This document shows positions 1 to 8,519 of a stretch of DNA of 64,000 nt, in pieces. The translations under genes and the position numbers were made by a program. Every line of letters starts with the position of its first letter. The stretch's first letter is position 1. Location: NCBI GenBank assembly GCA_964634465.1, contig CAZWLY010000005.1, forward strand, positions 124,001-188,000, written 5' to 3'. The notes beneath the pieces are model-generated. The model ran no database searches. It saw nothing but the letters and a program-made list of their open reading frames with translations, and was not told the DNA's origin. Source of the DNA: CAZWLY01 sp964634465. GTDB taxonomy: Bacteria; Desulfobacterota; Desulfarculia; G963662305.

Positions 1-540
1 GACCCGCCAGTAGCGGTCCCAATCGTGAGGGCCCTTCACGCCCTTGCCCCGGAGTCGGTCGAAGAGCTCGGGCGTGGCGCAGTCGATGGCCACGCCGATC
101 CGCTCCGCCCCGGCCTCTCTGAGCGCCGCCAGATCGTCGCGGTCCAAAAGGGTGGGAGCGATCAAAAGCGAGATGGGCAATTCGACCTCCCCGGCCAGTC
201 GCTCGGTCAGGGCCAGGGTGTCGGCCTTGGCCCGGGGGTGGGTGATCATCGACAGGCAGATCCGCTCGATCACGCCTCTGTCCTGGCGCTCCTTGAGCCG
301 GGCGATGATCTCCTCGGTCGGTTTGGTCGGCCAGCCGACCCGGATAAACTTCCGGTCGGTGTAGGCCGGCCGCCCCTGCCGGGACAGGCCGCAGAAGGCG
401 CAGTTGGCCTTGCAGCCGTCGTCGTAGGTCAACAGCAGGTTGATGCAGTGCAGCCGGGCGCCCCGGTAGAACAGGCCTTGGACAAAACCCAGCTCCATGG
501 CCGCCGCCAGCGAAAGTCTCAGGTGGTGGGGACTGTTCAT
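1..540 (-). CDS. Radical SAM protein, LipS1/LipS2-type lipoyl synthase component (partial, C-terminus outside window)
   Basis: The first 180 residues are visible; the 3' end lies beyond the window edge. A CxxxCxxC radical SAM motif (CKANCAFC, about residues 46-53) follows the segment INLLLTYDDG, in a biotin-synthase-like arrangement. Such proteins cleave S-adenosylmethionine at a 4Fe-4S cluster. The start ATG at 540 follows the purine-rich GGAGAGAAGAG. It is the last gene visible of a minus-strand run lplA-lipT-radical SAM-radical SAM. In the LipS1/LipS2 pathway two radical SAM proteins jointly insert the two sulfurs of lipoate, and the same gene partners (lipoate ligase, LipT flavoprotein) occur there. 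The family call is from motif and context; which of the two LipS types this is cannot be settled here. Confidence 0.72.
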   Translation of the reverse strand, partial: MNSPHHLRLSLAAAMELGFVQGLFYRGARLHCINLLLTYDDGCKANCAFCGLSRQGRPAYTDRKFIRVGWPTKPTEEIIARLKERQDRGVIERICLSMITHPRAKADTLALTERLAGEVELPISLLIAPTLLDRDDLAALREAGAERIGVAIDCATPELFDRLRGKGVKGPHDWDRYWRV

Positions 541-576
541 CTATCTCTTCTCTCCGCGTAATCCGGCCTTGCCGGC

Positions 577-1524
577 CTAAGCGTCGTTCTTCAAGGCCAA
601 GGCCCGCCGGCCCAGGGCGCAGCAGGTCTCGGCCCAGTCGATCGCCAAACCCATCTCCTCGGCCAGATCCACCGCCTCGGGCGCCGGGATGGCCAGGTGG
701 TTCACCCCGGCCATCACTCCCAGCCTGTCCAGTCGGCGGTGGTAGGCTCCCCTGGGCTTGGCGCAACCCAAGTGCTGAATCAAATCCGGGTGGCTGAGCC
801 TGCTCCGGGCCATCAGCCGGGCCACCTCCTCGGCCGGCGGCGGCTGACAGTCGGCCAGCGGCGTGCCGCTCAGCGGCATGAAGACGACGAAGACGACCCT
901 GTCGATGCCGGCGGCGGCGATCATCTCCACCGCCCGCTCCTCGCCCTTGAGCCGACCCCGGTGAAGCCCGACCACGACGTGGGGAGCGACGGCAAGCCCG
1001 GCCTCGGTCAGCGCCTGGAGGCTGTCGGCCGCCAGCTCTGGCGAATCGAGGCCGTAGACGGCCTTCATCGTCTCGGCGTCGCCGATGACGTCGATCAGGG
1101 CCAGATCGACGCCGGCCGCCTTGAGCGCCCGGGCCTGCTTCAAGTCGGCGAAGCCGGTGTGAACCGAGACGAAAAGATCGGTCTCGGTCTTGATCTTTTC
1201 GATGGCCGGGGCGTGTTTCTCCCAGGGCAGACGTCCTTTCGAGTCGCAACCGCCCGAGATCAAAAGCCCGACGTTGCCGGCCCGCTCGGCCCGCCTGGCC
1301 GCGGCGACCAGGTCCTTAGGTTCGGCTGCGGCGACCATCGACTTCAAGAGCCGGCCCTGGCAGTGGAGGCAGGAAAGCTCGCACTCGCCCCCGGTGGTCG
1401 ACAACGCCGGGTAGCGGCCTCGGCGGCCGTCGTAGACGAACATGCCGGGCACGTAGAAGCCGACCCGGGGGCCGCTCTTGGCCTGGGCGAGTCGACGGGC
1501 CTCGTCCAGCAGATCGCGATTCAT
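577..1524 (-). CDS. Radical SAM protein, second LipS1/LipS2-type lipoyl synthase component
   Basis: A 315-residue radical SAM protein. The cluster motif is CELSCLHC (CxxxCxxC) near residue 48, preceded by YPALSTTGG. The ATG at 1524 overlaps the stop of the upstream flavoprotein gene (ATGA) and has GGAGG eight bases before it, so it is preferred over the GTG at 1554. A second radical SAM gene begins 36 bases downstream. In the LipS1/LipS2 system each protein is thought to add one sulfur to the octanoyl chain on a lipoyl domain, replacing LipA. Assignment rests on the co-occurrence of two such proteins with a lipoate ligase and a FAD oxidoreductase. A different sulfur or carbon insertion role cannot be excluded. 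Confidence 0.72.
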   Translation of the reverse strand: MNRDLLDEARRLAQAKSGPRVGFYVPGMFVYDGRRGRYPALSTTGGECELSCLHCQGRLLKSMVAAAEPKDLVAAARRAERAGNVGLLISGGCDSKGRLPWEKHAPAIEKIKTETDLFVSVHTGFADLKQARALKAAGVDLALIDVIGDAETMKAVYGLDSPELAADSLQALTEAGLAVAPHVVVGLHRGRLKGEERAVEMIAAAGIDRVVFVVFMPLSGTPLADCQPPPAEEVARLMARSRLSHPDLIQHLGCAKPRGAYHRRLDRLGVMAGVNHLAIPAPEAVDLAEEMGLAIDWAETCCALGRRALALKNDA

Positions 1525-2600
1525 GCCGCCCGCCTCCGCCCCTTCTTCGGCCACAGCGGCCAGTACTCCCTGACCGCCCGGCTGAAATCATGGTTCCATA
1601 TCCCGGCCGCGGCCCGGCGTCTGGCCAGACCCCGGCTCAGATAGCCGCCCCACCTCGACTCGACCTCGGCTCGATACTCGTCCAGGGCCCCACCCCGGCC
1701 GGCCGCGAATTCGGCCGCCGCCGTCCCGGCCAGCCGACCCGATATGACCGCCTGGGGGATGCCGGCTCCGGTCAGGGGATGGGTCAGCCCGGCCGCGTCG
1801 CCGGCCAGGAGCACGGCCCGGCCGTCCCGCTCAAAGGCGATCCGGTCCCTCATCCCGCCGACCGGGATGAAGCCGCCGCCCCTCCGAAAGACCGACCGGC
1901 CGACCAGCCCCTCGGCGGCCAGAGCGGCCCACCACTCCCCGAGCATGGCCGACAAGGTCTTTCGACCCAACGACCGGCCGCCCAGGCCCAGGTTGGCCGT
2001 CCCGGCCTTGGGGAAGAGCCAGGCGTAGCCCAACAGATCGGGACGGAAGGCGACCAGACCTCGGTCGGTCTCGGTTTTGAGATCGACCTCGACCTGGACG
2101 CCGCCGACGCCCTCCAGGCGGCCGAGGCCGACCGCGGCGGCCAGCTTCGACAGCGCCCCGTCGGCGGCGACGAGAGCTTGGGCCGCGATCGTCCGGCGGC
2201 CGAACGGCCCCTTGAGACTGACCCCTCGGCCGTCCCAACCTTCCACCCTGGTCCCGGCCACGATCAACGCCCCGGCCTGGGCCGCAGCGGCGAGCAGGCC
2301 CTTCTCCCAGGCCGGCCGATCGATGACGAAGCCGGCCGTCTCGACCGTCTCGCTCTCGTCACCAGCCCGGATCTCCAGACCGGCGGCCCGGCTCCGGCGG
2401 ACCCGGCGCGGGATATCGGTCTCCCGGGCCAGGAGGGCCGGCACCCATTCGGCGCAGTGGCAGCGCTCGCCGACGTGGGTCTTGGCTTCAATGAGGACCA
2501 CCTCTCGCCCGGCCTCGGCCGCCGCCTGGGCGGCCGAGGCGCCGGCCGGACCGCCGCCGACGACGACGATGTCGGTCCGCTCAGGCGGCGTGAAGGTCAC
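1521..2600 (-). CDS. lipT: FAD-dependent oxidoreductase, LipT-like (geranylgeranyl reductase family)
   Basis: 359 residues with an N-terminal Rossmann dinucleotide-binding motif (VVVGGGPAGASAA, residues 12-24), a CxC pair soon after (ERCHCAEW) and the second FAD motif GDAAGLTHPLTGAG near residue 267. This is the geranylgeranyl-reductase-like flavoprotein fold. The start is a GTG at 2600 that overlaps the end of the lipoate ligase gene; its own end overlaps the next radical SAM gene by ATGA, so the genes are probably translationally coupled. In LipS1/LipS2 loci the flavoprotein LipT is proposed to pass electrons to the radical SAM enzymes. The family is clear; the LipT role is inferred from the neighbours. 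Confidence 0.68.
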   Translation of the reverse strand: MTFTPPERTDIVVVGGGPAGASAAQAAAEAGREVVLIEAKTHVGERCHCAEWVPALLARETDIPRRVRRSRAAGLEIRAGDESETVETAGFVIDRPAWEKGLLAAAAQAGALIVAGTRVEGWDGRGVSLKGPFGRRTIAAQALVAADGALSKLAAAVGLGRLEGVGGVQVEVDLKTETDRGLVAFRPDLLGYAWLFPKAGTANLGLGGRSLGRKTLSAMLGEWWAALAAEGLVGRSVFRRGGGFIPVGGMRDRIAFERDGRAVLLAGDAAGLTHPLTGAGIPQAVISGRLAGTAAAEFAAGRGGALDEYRAEVESRWGGYLSRGLARRRAAAGIWNHDFSRAVREYWPLWPKKGRRRAA

Positions 2601-4182
2601 GGCCCCTCCTCTTCGATTCGGCCCGCTGGGCCAGGAAACGGGTCACCTTGGCCAGAAGCTCCTCGTAGAGCGAACTCTGGCGGTTGAACCGACCGGCGTA
2701 GGCGTTGTTCTCTTTGCCCAGGTCATAGCAGGTCAGGGAGTTGAGATCGACGATGATTCCCGGCACACCCACCGCCTCCATCTCGTGCTGGTGCTTGGCC
2801 AGAAACGCCTCGCAGCAGGAGGCGACGTAGGCGGCGCCGGGCTCCGCAGCCAGGCGGCTCAGAACGTCCATCAGATGCTCGAAACTGGAGATGGAGATGG
2901 GCGCCAGCTTCAGTTCTTCGGCCAGGGCGTACATGTCGCCGATGGGGCACAGTCCGCACCGGCTGCAGTCGTCCACGTGGCGGACCGGACAGGCCAGGTC
3001 CTTGGCGCAGTAGGGCAAGAGCAGGTAGCTCGGCCGGGGCCAGCCGGTCAGATTCATCGATACGCCCAGGGGGTGGACCCGATTCAACTCCTCGACGGTG
3101 AAGCCGGACCAGGGCAAGCCGCCTTTCTCGGCCGCGTCGATGACGGCTCGAACCACCTCGGCGCGCTCCACGCCGATAAACTCGCCGCCGGCGTCGGCCA
3201 GGAACTCCTCCACCAGCCGGCTCAGCGGCTCGGGTTTGAGCGTCGCCCCCCGCAGCGCACTCTCCAGGTCCATGACCAGCCGGTTGGGGCGGGTGAAGAA
3301 GTCGCCGGTCAAGAGCGCCTGCTTGATTCGCCGCCGCTTGAAGTCGGCCCACAGGGCCACCTTGAGCCGGCCCGATTGGGAGCGCAGGAGGCCGGTCGTC
3401 TCGCCGGCCGCCCGGCCCTTGACCTCCCGCCGCCTCACCCAGCGGTCGGATCGGTAGAACGGCAACTCTTCGGTCAACCGCCGTCGCTCTCTCTCGGTCA
3501 GCGGGCCGGGAACCAGCTCGGCCTTCAGCCCCCGCTCGAAGACCTCGGCGAAGGCGGCCTTGATCTCGGTCATGGCCGGGGCGGATCCCAGCTCGTCCTC
3601 CAGGAAGGTGACCCGCTGGAGGAGCGATTGGATCTCGCGCCGCTTGAGCTTTTCCACCGGCACCCGTAAGGAGCGGAGCATGCGATCGAGGCAGTTCTCG
3701 ACCAGCAGGGTTCCCTGGAACATGAACGCCCGGCTCAGAAAGGCCAGCCCCAGGCCGGAGACCTTTTTCCCGCCGATCTCGACGTCGTTGCGGGGTCTGA
3801 AGGCCGCCTCGACGCCCAGCCGGCTCACGGCCTGGGCGAAGAGGCCGCCCAGTCTGGCGGCCAGAGCGGCGAAGTCGCCCTTGAGCCCCGCCCCGCCCAA
3901 CGGCCAGAACAGCTCCACGCCCAGCATGGACGGCTCGAACAGGATCGCCCCGCCGCCGGTGTGGCGGCGGTTGACGTCGATGCCCATCTCGGCGCAGTAC
4001 TCGGTTCTGACCTCGGCGGCCACGTCCTGGTTGTAGCCGATCAGGACCGCCGGCGGGTCGAAGCGCAGAAAGCGCATAGTCGGCGGCGAGAGCCCGGCCT
4101 GGACTTCTTCGAGGATGATCCCGTCCAGAGCCATGTTCTCCGCCCCGGTCAGCAGACCGGTATCGAGCAACCTGACCCGCAA
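2581..4182 (-). CDS. lplA: Lipoate-protein ligase fused to a C-terminal DUF116-like cysteine-rich domain
   Basis: 533 residues, far longer than an ordinary lipoate ligase (about 250-340). Residues 1-210 are a lipoate/biotin ligase catalytic domain with RRHTGGG at 72-78 and the catalytic-lysine motif GGKKVSG at 137-143. Residues about 240-345 resemble the LplB accessory domain (KVALWADFKRRRIKQALLTGDF). Residues about 380-505 look like DUF116: LPYCAKDLACP, CSRCGLCPIG, then SCCEAF and a later Cys, giving Cys 392, 398, 406, 409, 412, 456, 457 and 485, a plausible metal-cluster site. The start is TTG at 4182 with GGAG about ten bases upstream. It lies 6 bp after a molybdenum hydroxylase FAD-subunit gene and overlaps lipT. 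The ligase call is firm; the role of the added domain is unknown. Confidence 0.82.
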   Translation of the reverse strand: MRVRLLDTGLLTGAENMALDGIILEEVQAGLSPPTMRFLRFDPPAVLIGYNQDVAAEVRTEYCAEMGIDVNRRHTGGGAILFEPSMLGVELFWPLGGAGLKGDFAALAARLGGLFAQAVSRLGVEAAFRPRNDVEIGGKKVSGLGLAFLSRAFMFQGTLLVENCLDRMLRSLRVPVEKLKRREIQSLLQRVTFLEDELGSAPAMTEIKAAFAEVFERGLKAELVPGPLTERERRRLTEELPFYRSDRWVRRREVKGRAAGETTGLLRSQSGRLKVALWADFKRRRIKQALLTGDFFTRPNRLVMDLESALRGATLKPEPLSRLVEEFLADAGGEFIGVERAEVVRAVIDAAEKGGLPWSGFTVEELNRVHPLGVSMNLTGWPRPSYLLLPYCAKDLACPVRHVDDCSRCGLCPIGDMYALAEELKLAPISISSFEHLMDVLSRLAAEPGAAYVASCCEAFLAKHQHEMEAVGVPGIIVDLNSLTCYDLGKENNAYAGRFNRQSSLYEELLAKVTRFLAQRAESKRRGRDLHAA

Positions 4183-4188
4183 GACCGG

Positions 4189-5058
4189 CTACTCCGCCAC
4201 CCGTTGAAGGGCCAACAGGCCCATCCGCTTGACGTAGACCTTGATCATCTCCCGGCGGTACCAGCCCTCGCAGCGCACCGAGTGCCTGGGGCTGGCCTCC
4301 TGGGAGGCGATCCGCCCGGCCTCGGCCAAGGCCGCCTCGTCGATCTTCCGGCCGGTCAAGAAGGCCTCGGCCCGAGGCGCCCGGATCGGGGTCGGCGCGG
4401 CCACGCCCAACCCGATGGCGGCTTGCCGGCAGGTGACGGAGTCGGCTTCGAACTCCAACTGGACGGCCACGCCCAGCAGGGCCAGGTCCATGGCCGCCCG
4501 GCGGGTCAGTTTGGCGTAGCCGCCGCTGGCCGGGGCCTTCGGCTTGGGCAGGATGAACTCGGTCAGAATTTCGCCCGGCTGGATGATCGTCTCGAACGGA
4601 CCGGTGTAGAACTCGCTGAGCTCCACCTGGCGCCGGCCGGTCAGCCCCTGGAGAACCAACTTGGCTCCGAGAACAAGAAGCGGCGGGGCGGTGTCGGCCG
4701 AGGGCGCGGCGTTGACGATATTGCCGGCCATGGTGGCCACGTTGCGAATCTGGACCGAAGCCATGTGGGTCACGGCGTCGTGGAGGACGGGGAAGGTCTG
4801 GGCCACCAGCGACGACTCAGCCAGTTGGCTCAAGGTGACCCGGCCGCCGATGGAGACGGTCTCGCCCCTGTCCTCGATGGCGTCGAGTTCGGGAATGCCG
4901 TTGAGCGAAATGATCAGGCCGGCGTCGATTTGACCCTTCTTGTACTTGAGCAACAGGTCGGTTCCGCCGGCCAGGTAGGCCGCCCCGGCCTCGGCCTGGG
5001 CGTATTGCTCCAAAGCCTCTTCAATCGATGTCGGCCTGAGGTAAGAGAATTTGTCCAT
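4189..5058 (-). CDS. Molybdenum hydroxylase FAD-binding subunit (CoxM/XdhB type)
   Basis: 289 residues of the xanthine dehydrogenase / CO dehydrogenase medium-subunit family, which carries FAD and passes electrons to an external acceptor. FAD-binding motifs are AGGTDLLLKYK (about 31-41) and ATMAGNIVNAAPSADTAPPL (about 108-127). It lacks the extra cysteine-rich loop of 4-hydroxybenzoyl-CoA reductase beta subunits. The partner 2Fe-2S and molybdopterin subunits are not adjacent; the only candidates in the window are at 23570-26674, about 18.5 kb away on the other strand. Here it sits between TRAP genes (147 bp upstream) and the lipoate ligase (6 bp downstream), so it may be co-transcribed with lipoate genes. 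The family is clear; the substrate is unknown. Confidence 0.88.
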   Translation of the reverse strand: MDKFSYLRPTSIEEALEQYAQAEAGAAYLAGGTDLLLKYKKGQIDAGLIISLNGIPELDAIEDRGETVSIGGRVTLSQLAESSLVAQTFPVLHDAVTHMASVQIRNVATMAGNIVNAAPSADTAPPLLVLGAKLVLQGLTGRRQVELSEFYTGPFETIIQPGEILTEFILPKPKAPASGGYAKLTRRAAMDLALLGVAVQLEFEADSVTCRQAAIGLGVAAPTPIRAPRAEAFLTGRKIDEAALAEAGRIASQEASPRHSVRCEGWYRREMIKVYVKRMGLLALQRVAE

Positions 5059-5205
5059 CTGCCCCTTCCTGTTCCTGGGAAGCTGGTATGGTCGCTTTAT
5101 GTCTCCAATCGAGCCGGCCCGGCCAAGCGCCGCACCTCAGGCGCTTGGCCGCCGCCGACAAAGCCGTATCGCGAGTTCGCCTCAAACTCTTTTTACACGA
5201 ACCCC

Positions 5206-6510
5206 CTATGGTATCAAGCCGGGCAGGTAGGTGACCAGCTTGGGGAAAATCATCAAGATCATCACGCAAACCAGATAGGCCGGCAGGAAGTAGGCCGTCC
5301 CCTTGAAGACGTCCTTTATCGGTACGTCCTTGGCCATGCCGGCCACGACGTAGGTCGTCGCCCCCACCGGCGGGGTGACCGCGCCCAGGGTGGTGATGAC
5401 GGTGATGGTCACCCCGAACCAGAGCGGGTCGTAGCCCAGCTTCGTCGCCACCGGGAAGAAGATGGGCAGGGTGATCAGCAGCAGGGCCAAAGCGTCCATG
5501 ACCGCGCCGCCGATGATGTAGATGGCGAAGATGATGGCCAGGATGGCCGTCTTGGGCACCGGCAGCGACACCACCCACGAGGCGATGTCGAAGGGGATGC
5601 GGGTCACGGCCAAGAACCGGCCGAAGATCAACGCCCCGGCGACGATGACGATGACCATGCACGAAATTCGGAGCGTGTCTTTGATCGAGGCCAAGAATCC
5701 CTGCCAGGACAGCCGTCCCTGGAGGAGGCTGATCAGAACGGCGAAGAACGACCCGGCCGCCCCGGCCTCGGTGGGAGTGAAGAAGCCGAAGAGGAGGCCG
5801 AGCATGACCAGGAGAAAGAGAACGATCATCTCGAACGCGCCGCCGATGGCCTTGATCTTGTCCAGGAAGCTCGTCTTCGGTCCGACCGGGCCCCAGTCGG
5901 GGTGGACCCGGCAGACGGCGTAGACCGACAGCATCAGCAGAATGGCCAGGATGACGCCGGCCCCGATCCCGCCGTAGAACAACCGGGCGATGGATTGCTC
6001 GGTGGCCAACCCGATGACGATCAAGACCACGCTGGGGGGGATGACCACCCCCAGGGTCGAGCCGCAGGCGATGGCCCCGGTGCTCAGCTTGGGGTTGTAG
6101 TCGTACTTCTTCATCTCCGGCAAGGCGACGGTGGTCATGGTCGCCGCGGTGGCCGCGTTGGAGCCGCAGATGGCGGCGAAGGCGGCGCAGGCGCCGATGG
6201 TGGACATGGCGATGCCGCCGCGAATCCGGCCCACCCAGCGGTAGGCGGCCTGGTAGAGTTTCTCGTTCACTCCGGAGTAGAAGGCGATCTGCCCCATGAA
6301 AATGAACAGCGGAATGACGGTCAGGCCGTACTTGGAGAAGGTGGCCCACAAGACCGCGCCGAGCATGTTCAACCCGGCCTTGACCGAGACCACGTAGCAG
6401 AATCCCACAAAGCCCACGATCCCCATGGCGAAGCCGACCGGCATGCCCAGGATGAACAGGACCAGGAGCAGGACAACGATGCCGATTATGCCGACCGCCG
6501 CCAAGCTCAT
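5206..6510 (-). CDS. dctM: TRAP transporter large permease subunit (DctM)
   Basis: 434 residues, almost all hydrophobic segments, matching the usual 12-13 helix DctM permease that moves substrate with a sodium gradient. Features include GMPVGFAMG near the N-terminus, repeated VVIPPSV and AVTPPVGAT re-entrant motifs and a C-terminal FPKLVTYLPGLIP tail. It overlaps dctQ by four bases (ATGA), so the permease pair is translationally coupled. With the binding protein it forms a three-part importer, usually for dicarboxylates, oxo acids or aromatic acids. The surrounding CoA-ligase and oxidation genes suggest an organic acid, but the substrate is not determinable. Confidence 0.94.
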   Translation of the reverse strand: MSLAAVGIIGIVVLLLVLFILGMPVGFAMGIVGFVGFCYVVSVKAGLNMLGAVLWATFSKYGLTVIPLFIFMGQIAFYSGVNEKLYQAAYRWVGRIRGGIAMSTIGACAAFAAICGSNAATAATMTTVALPEMKKYDYNPKLSTGAIACGSTLGVVIPPSVVLIVIGLATEQSIARLFYGGIGAGVILAILLMLSVYAVCRVHPDWGPVGPKTSFLDKIKAIGGAFEMIVLFLLVMLGLLFGFFTPTEAGAAGSFFAVLISLLQGRLSWQGFLASIKDTLRISCMVIVIVAGALIFGRFLAVTRIPFDIASWVVSLPVPKTAILAIIFAIYIIGGAVMDALALLLITLPIFFPVATKLGYDPLWFGVTITVITTLGAVTPPVGATTYVVAGMAKDVPIKDVFKGTAYFLPAYLVCVMILMIFPKLVTYLPGLIP

Positions 6511-6998
6511 CCTTCACCGCCTTTATCGGGAAACACGGCCTCGAAAAGATCCGTGAGGAACACCAGGGCCAGGACTCCACAGCCCAGGGCCACACCGTAG
6601 ATAAAGGGGTAGTAGACGATCCTCAGCGTCTCGGTCACCTCCTCGGCCCGCCAGAGCGTGGTCGCCTTGAGCCCGATCTGCCAGGCGCACAGGGCGACGA
6701 AGAGAGCGCAGACCAGGCTGTTTATGGTGTGAACCACCCGCCTGGCCCGCTCGGAAAAAGTGTTGACCAGCACGTCCACGGCGATGTGGCCCCGATTGAT
6801 CTGGGTGTAGCCCAGGGCGAAGGCGGCCACGATGGCCCCGAAGAAACCCATCAGCTCAAAGGTGCCCCTGACCGGCACCCAGACCAAGCGCAAGAAGATG
6901 TTGGCGCAGGTCAGAACGATCATCGCCAGCAAAAAGGTCCCGCCTATCCAGACCAGCAGTCTGTTGGTGGACCGGCTGAATCTATCCAAGACCCTCAT
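6507..6998 (-). CDS. dctQ: TRAP transporter small permease subunit (DctQ)
   Basis: 163 residues with four hydrophobic helices (about 15-40, 50-70, 90-110, 130-155), the normal DctQ size and topology. The motif GHIAVDVLV in the second helical region is typical of the family. It scaffolds the large permease in the inner membrane. It overlaps dctM by four bases and is 126 bp downstream of the binding-protein gene, with a strong hairpin in that gap. The start at 6998 has a modest GAAGGGGG-type purine run upstream. Confidence 0.9.
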   Translation of the reverse strand: MRVLDRFSRSTNRLLVWIGGTFLLAMIVLTCANIFLRLVWVPVRGTFELMGFFGAIVAAFALGYTQINRGHIAVDVLVNTFSERARRVVHTINSLVCALFVALCAWQIGLKATTLWRAEEVTETLRIVYYPFIYGVALGCGVLALVFLTDLFEAVFPDKGGEG

Positions 6999-7035
6999 CT
7001 CGCCCCCTTCATCTGATGGCGCCCGGCGCGAGTGG

Positions 7036-7079
7036 GGAGGGGAAGCGGTCTCTCACCCCGATGAGATTGCTTCCCCTCC
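7036..7079. promoter_or_regulatory. Stem-loop between dctP and dctQ
   Basis: A perfect 11-bp inverted repeat, GGAGGGGAAGC (7036-7046) with GCTTCCCCTCC (7069-7079), encloses a second inner TCTCA/TGAGA pairing. It sits in the 126-bp gap between the binding-protein gene and the permease genes and has no T-run. Such hairpins often stabilise the upstream mRNA or partly stop transcription, so that more binding protein than permease is made; that role is inferred. Confidence 0.55.
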
Positions 7080-7124
7080 GCCTTCAGCCGGGACGGCGGC
7101 GGGGACTACCCCTCGCCGCCGTTA

Positions 7125-8147
7125 CTATTTGGAGTACTTCTTGATCAGGGCTTTGATGTCGGCCACGATCTCCTCGGCCGGATAGCCCTTGGCCTTGGCC
7201 TTCTTGATCCAGTCGGAGACGATGAAGTCCAGCTTGGCGTCCCACTTGGCCTTCTCGGCCGGCGAAAGAGTGATGAACTCGACGCCCTGCTTCTCCTTGG
7301 ACCAGGCGATGGCCTTCTTGACCTGGCTGTCCATGTAGTTGCCGGTCCACTCGGCCTGCTCGGCGCCCAAATCCTCCATGACCTTCTGGACGTCCTTGGG
7401 CAGCGAGTTCCACTTGTCCATGTTCATGACCACGGCGAAGGGGTAGATCACCGTGTTGGTCATGGTGACGTACTTGCAGGTCTCGGCAAACTTGAAGTCC
7501 TTCATGACCTCGAGGGAGGAGAAGAGCCCCTGGACCACGCCCTTCTGCAAGGCCTCAGGGGTGGCCGACATGGGCATGCCGACCTGATTGGCTCCCCAGG
7601 CCTTCAAGATCTGGGCGGCCCCGCCCGAGGCCCGAAGATCGACGCCCTTGATGTCTTTGAGGCTCCGGATCGGAATCTTGGACATGATGTTCGACGGAGC
7701 GGTGGTGAACATGGTCAAGACCTTGACCTTGTCGAAGGGCTTGAACTTGTATTTCTTGTAAAGTTCCCACAGCAGCAGGCTGCCCACCCTGGCGTTGGGG
7801 ACGCCCAGCGGCAGAGCGGTGGCGTTGGAGAGAACGAACCGGCCGGGCTGATAGGCCTGGCACAGGTTGCCGATGTCGGCCGTGCCGGCGATGACGCCGT
7901 CCATCATCTCCTTGGCCCCCAACAGGGTGCCGCCGGGATAGGTGTTGATCTTGACCGCCCCGTTGGTCCGTTTCTCGACCTCCTTCTTCCACCGCTCCAT
8001 CTGGACGCAGGGGAAGGTCGGGGCGGGCGGGAAGTTGGCGTAGCTCAAAACGATCGGGCCAGCCGCGGCCATCGGAGGCGCGGAGACAGACACGAACATC
8101 GCCGCGACAAAGGTTCCCAGAACAAGAAGCCATGGTACGCGTTTCAT
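7125..8147 (-). CDS. dctP: TRAP transporter periplasmic substrate-binding protein (DctP)
   Basis: 340 residues beginning with a clear Sec signal (MKRVPWLLVLGTFVAAMFVSV, cleavage likely after SAPPMAAAG). The mature part has the DctP-family features: MERWKKEVEKRTNG, the GGTLLGAKEMMDGVIAGTADIG segment, and the DLRASGGAAQILKAWGA segment that contains the conserved ligand-binding arginine. It would bind the substrate in the periplasm and deliver it to DctQM. The ATG at 8147 is preceded by AAGGAGGGACAGG. It is the first gene of the TRAP operon, with 370 bp of non-coding DNA upstream. The closest match by eye is to the TAXI-unrelated DctP group for organic acids. Confidence 0.93.
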   Translation of the reverse strand: MKRVPWLLVLGTFVAAMFVSVSAPPMAAAGPIVLSYANFPPAPTFPCVQMERWKKEVEKRTNGAVKINTYPGGTLLGAKEMMDGVIAGTADIGNLCQAYQPGRFVLSNATALPLGVPNARVGSLLLWELYKKYKFKPFDKVKVLTMFTTAPSNIMSKIPIRSLKDIKGVDLRASGGAAQILKAWGANQVGMPMSATPEALQKGVVQGLFSSLEVMKDFKFAETCKYVTMTNTVIYPFAVVMNMDKWNSLPKDVQKVMEDLGAEQAEWTGNYMDSQVKKAIAWSKEKQGVEFITLSPAEKAKWDAKLDFIVSDWIKKAKAKGYPAEEIVADIKALIKKYSK

Positions 8148-8519
8148 CCTGTCCCTCCTTGGTTTGACTGATCTGGTTTACTGAACCGCTCTTCACCTTG
8201 GCCAAACATGCCGCGGTCATGGTCCCCAGCAGCCTCGTCCTCGAACCAAGCGGACCTTGATCGCGGTTCTACGCCATGTCTTCCGATCAGACTCCGCGCC
8301 GAACGACCGGGGCGTTGCGTCCTTCCCCGGCGAGTTGCAGTCGGCTCGTCCAACCCGACCCTTTATCGATCACCGATTGCGCCCCCGCGGGGGGCCGTCT
8401 CTCACGGGGCGTCTCATCCCCCCTCGCTTGCGGCGGGGTCGTTCATTGCCTCTCCGGTCGTCCTCACGAGATCACCTCACCATACCATCAATCGCCCGTC
8501 GGCGAACCCCTCGATCGGG
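8148..8519. other. Non-coding interval upstream of dctP
   Basis: 372 bp with no convincing gene in any frame. It separates the dctP start from the end of the CoA-ligase gene on the same strand, so it should hold the dctP promoter. A GC-rich run with an inverted CCCCGCGGGG core lies near 8381-8390 and could end transcription from the ligase gene. I see no clear sigma-70 boxes. Confidence 0.4.

Noticed and set aside
25..6600. Very long plus-strand open frames across 25-6600, including one of 879 residues at 3961-6600.
   Set aside because: They are Gly/Gln/Asp/Arg-rich mirror frames of the minus-strand genes caused by high GC; the minus-strand frames have family motifs and ribosome sites.
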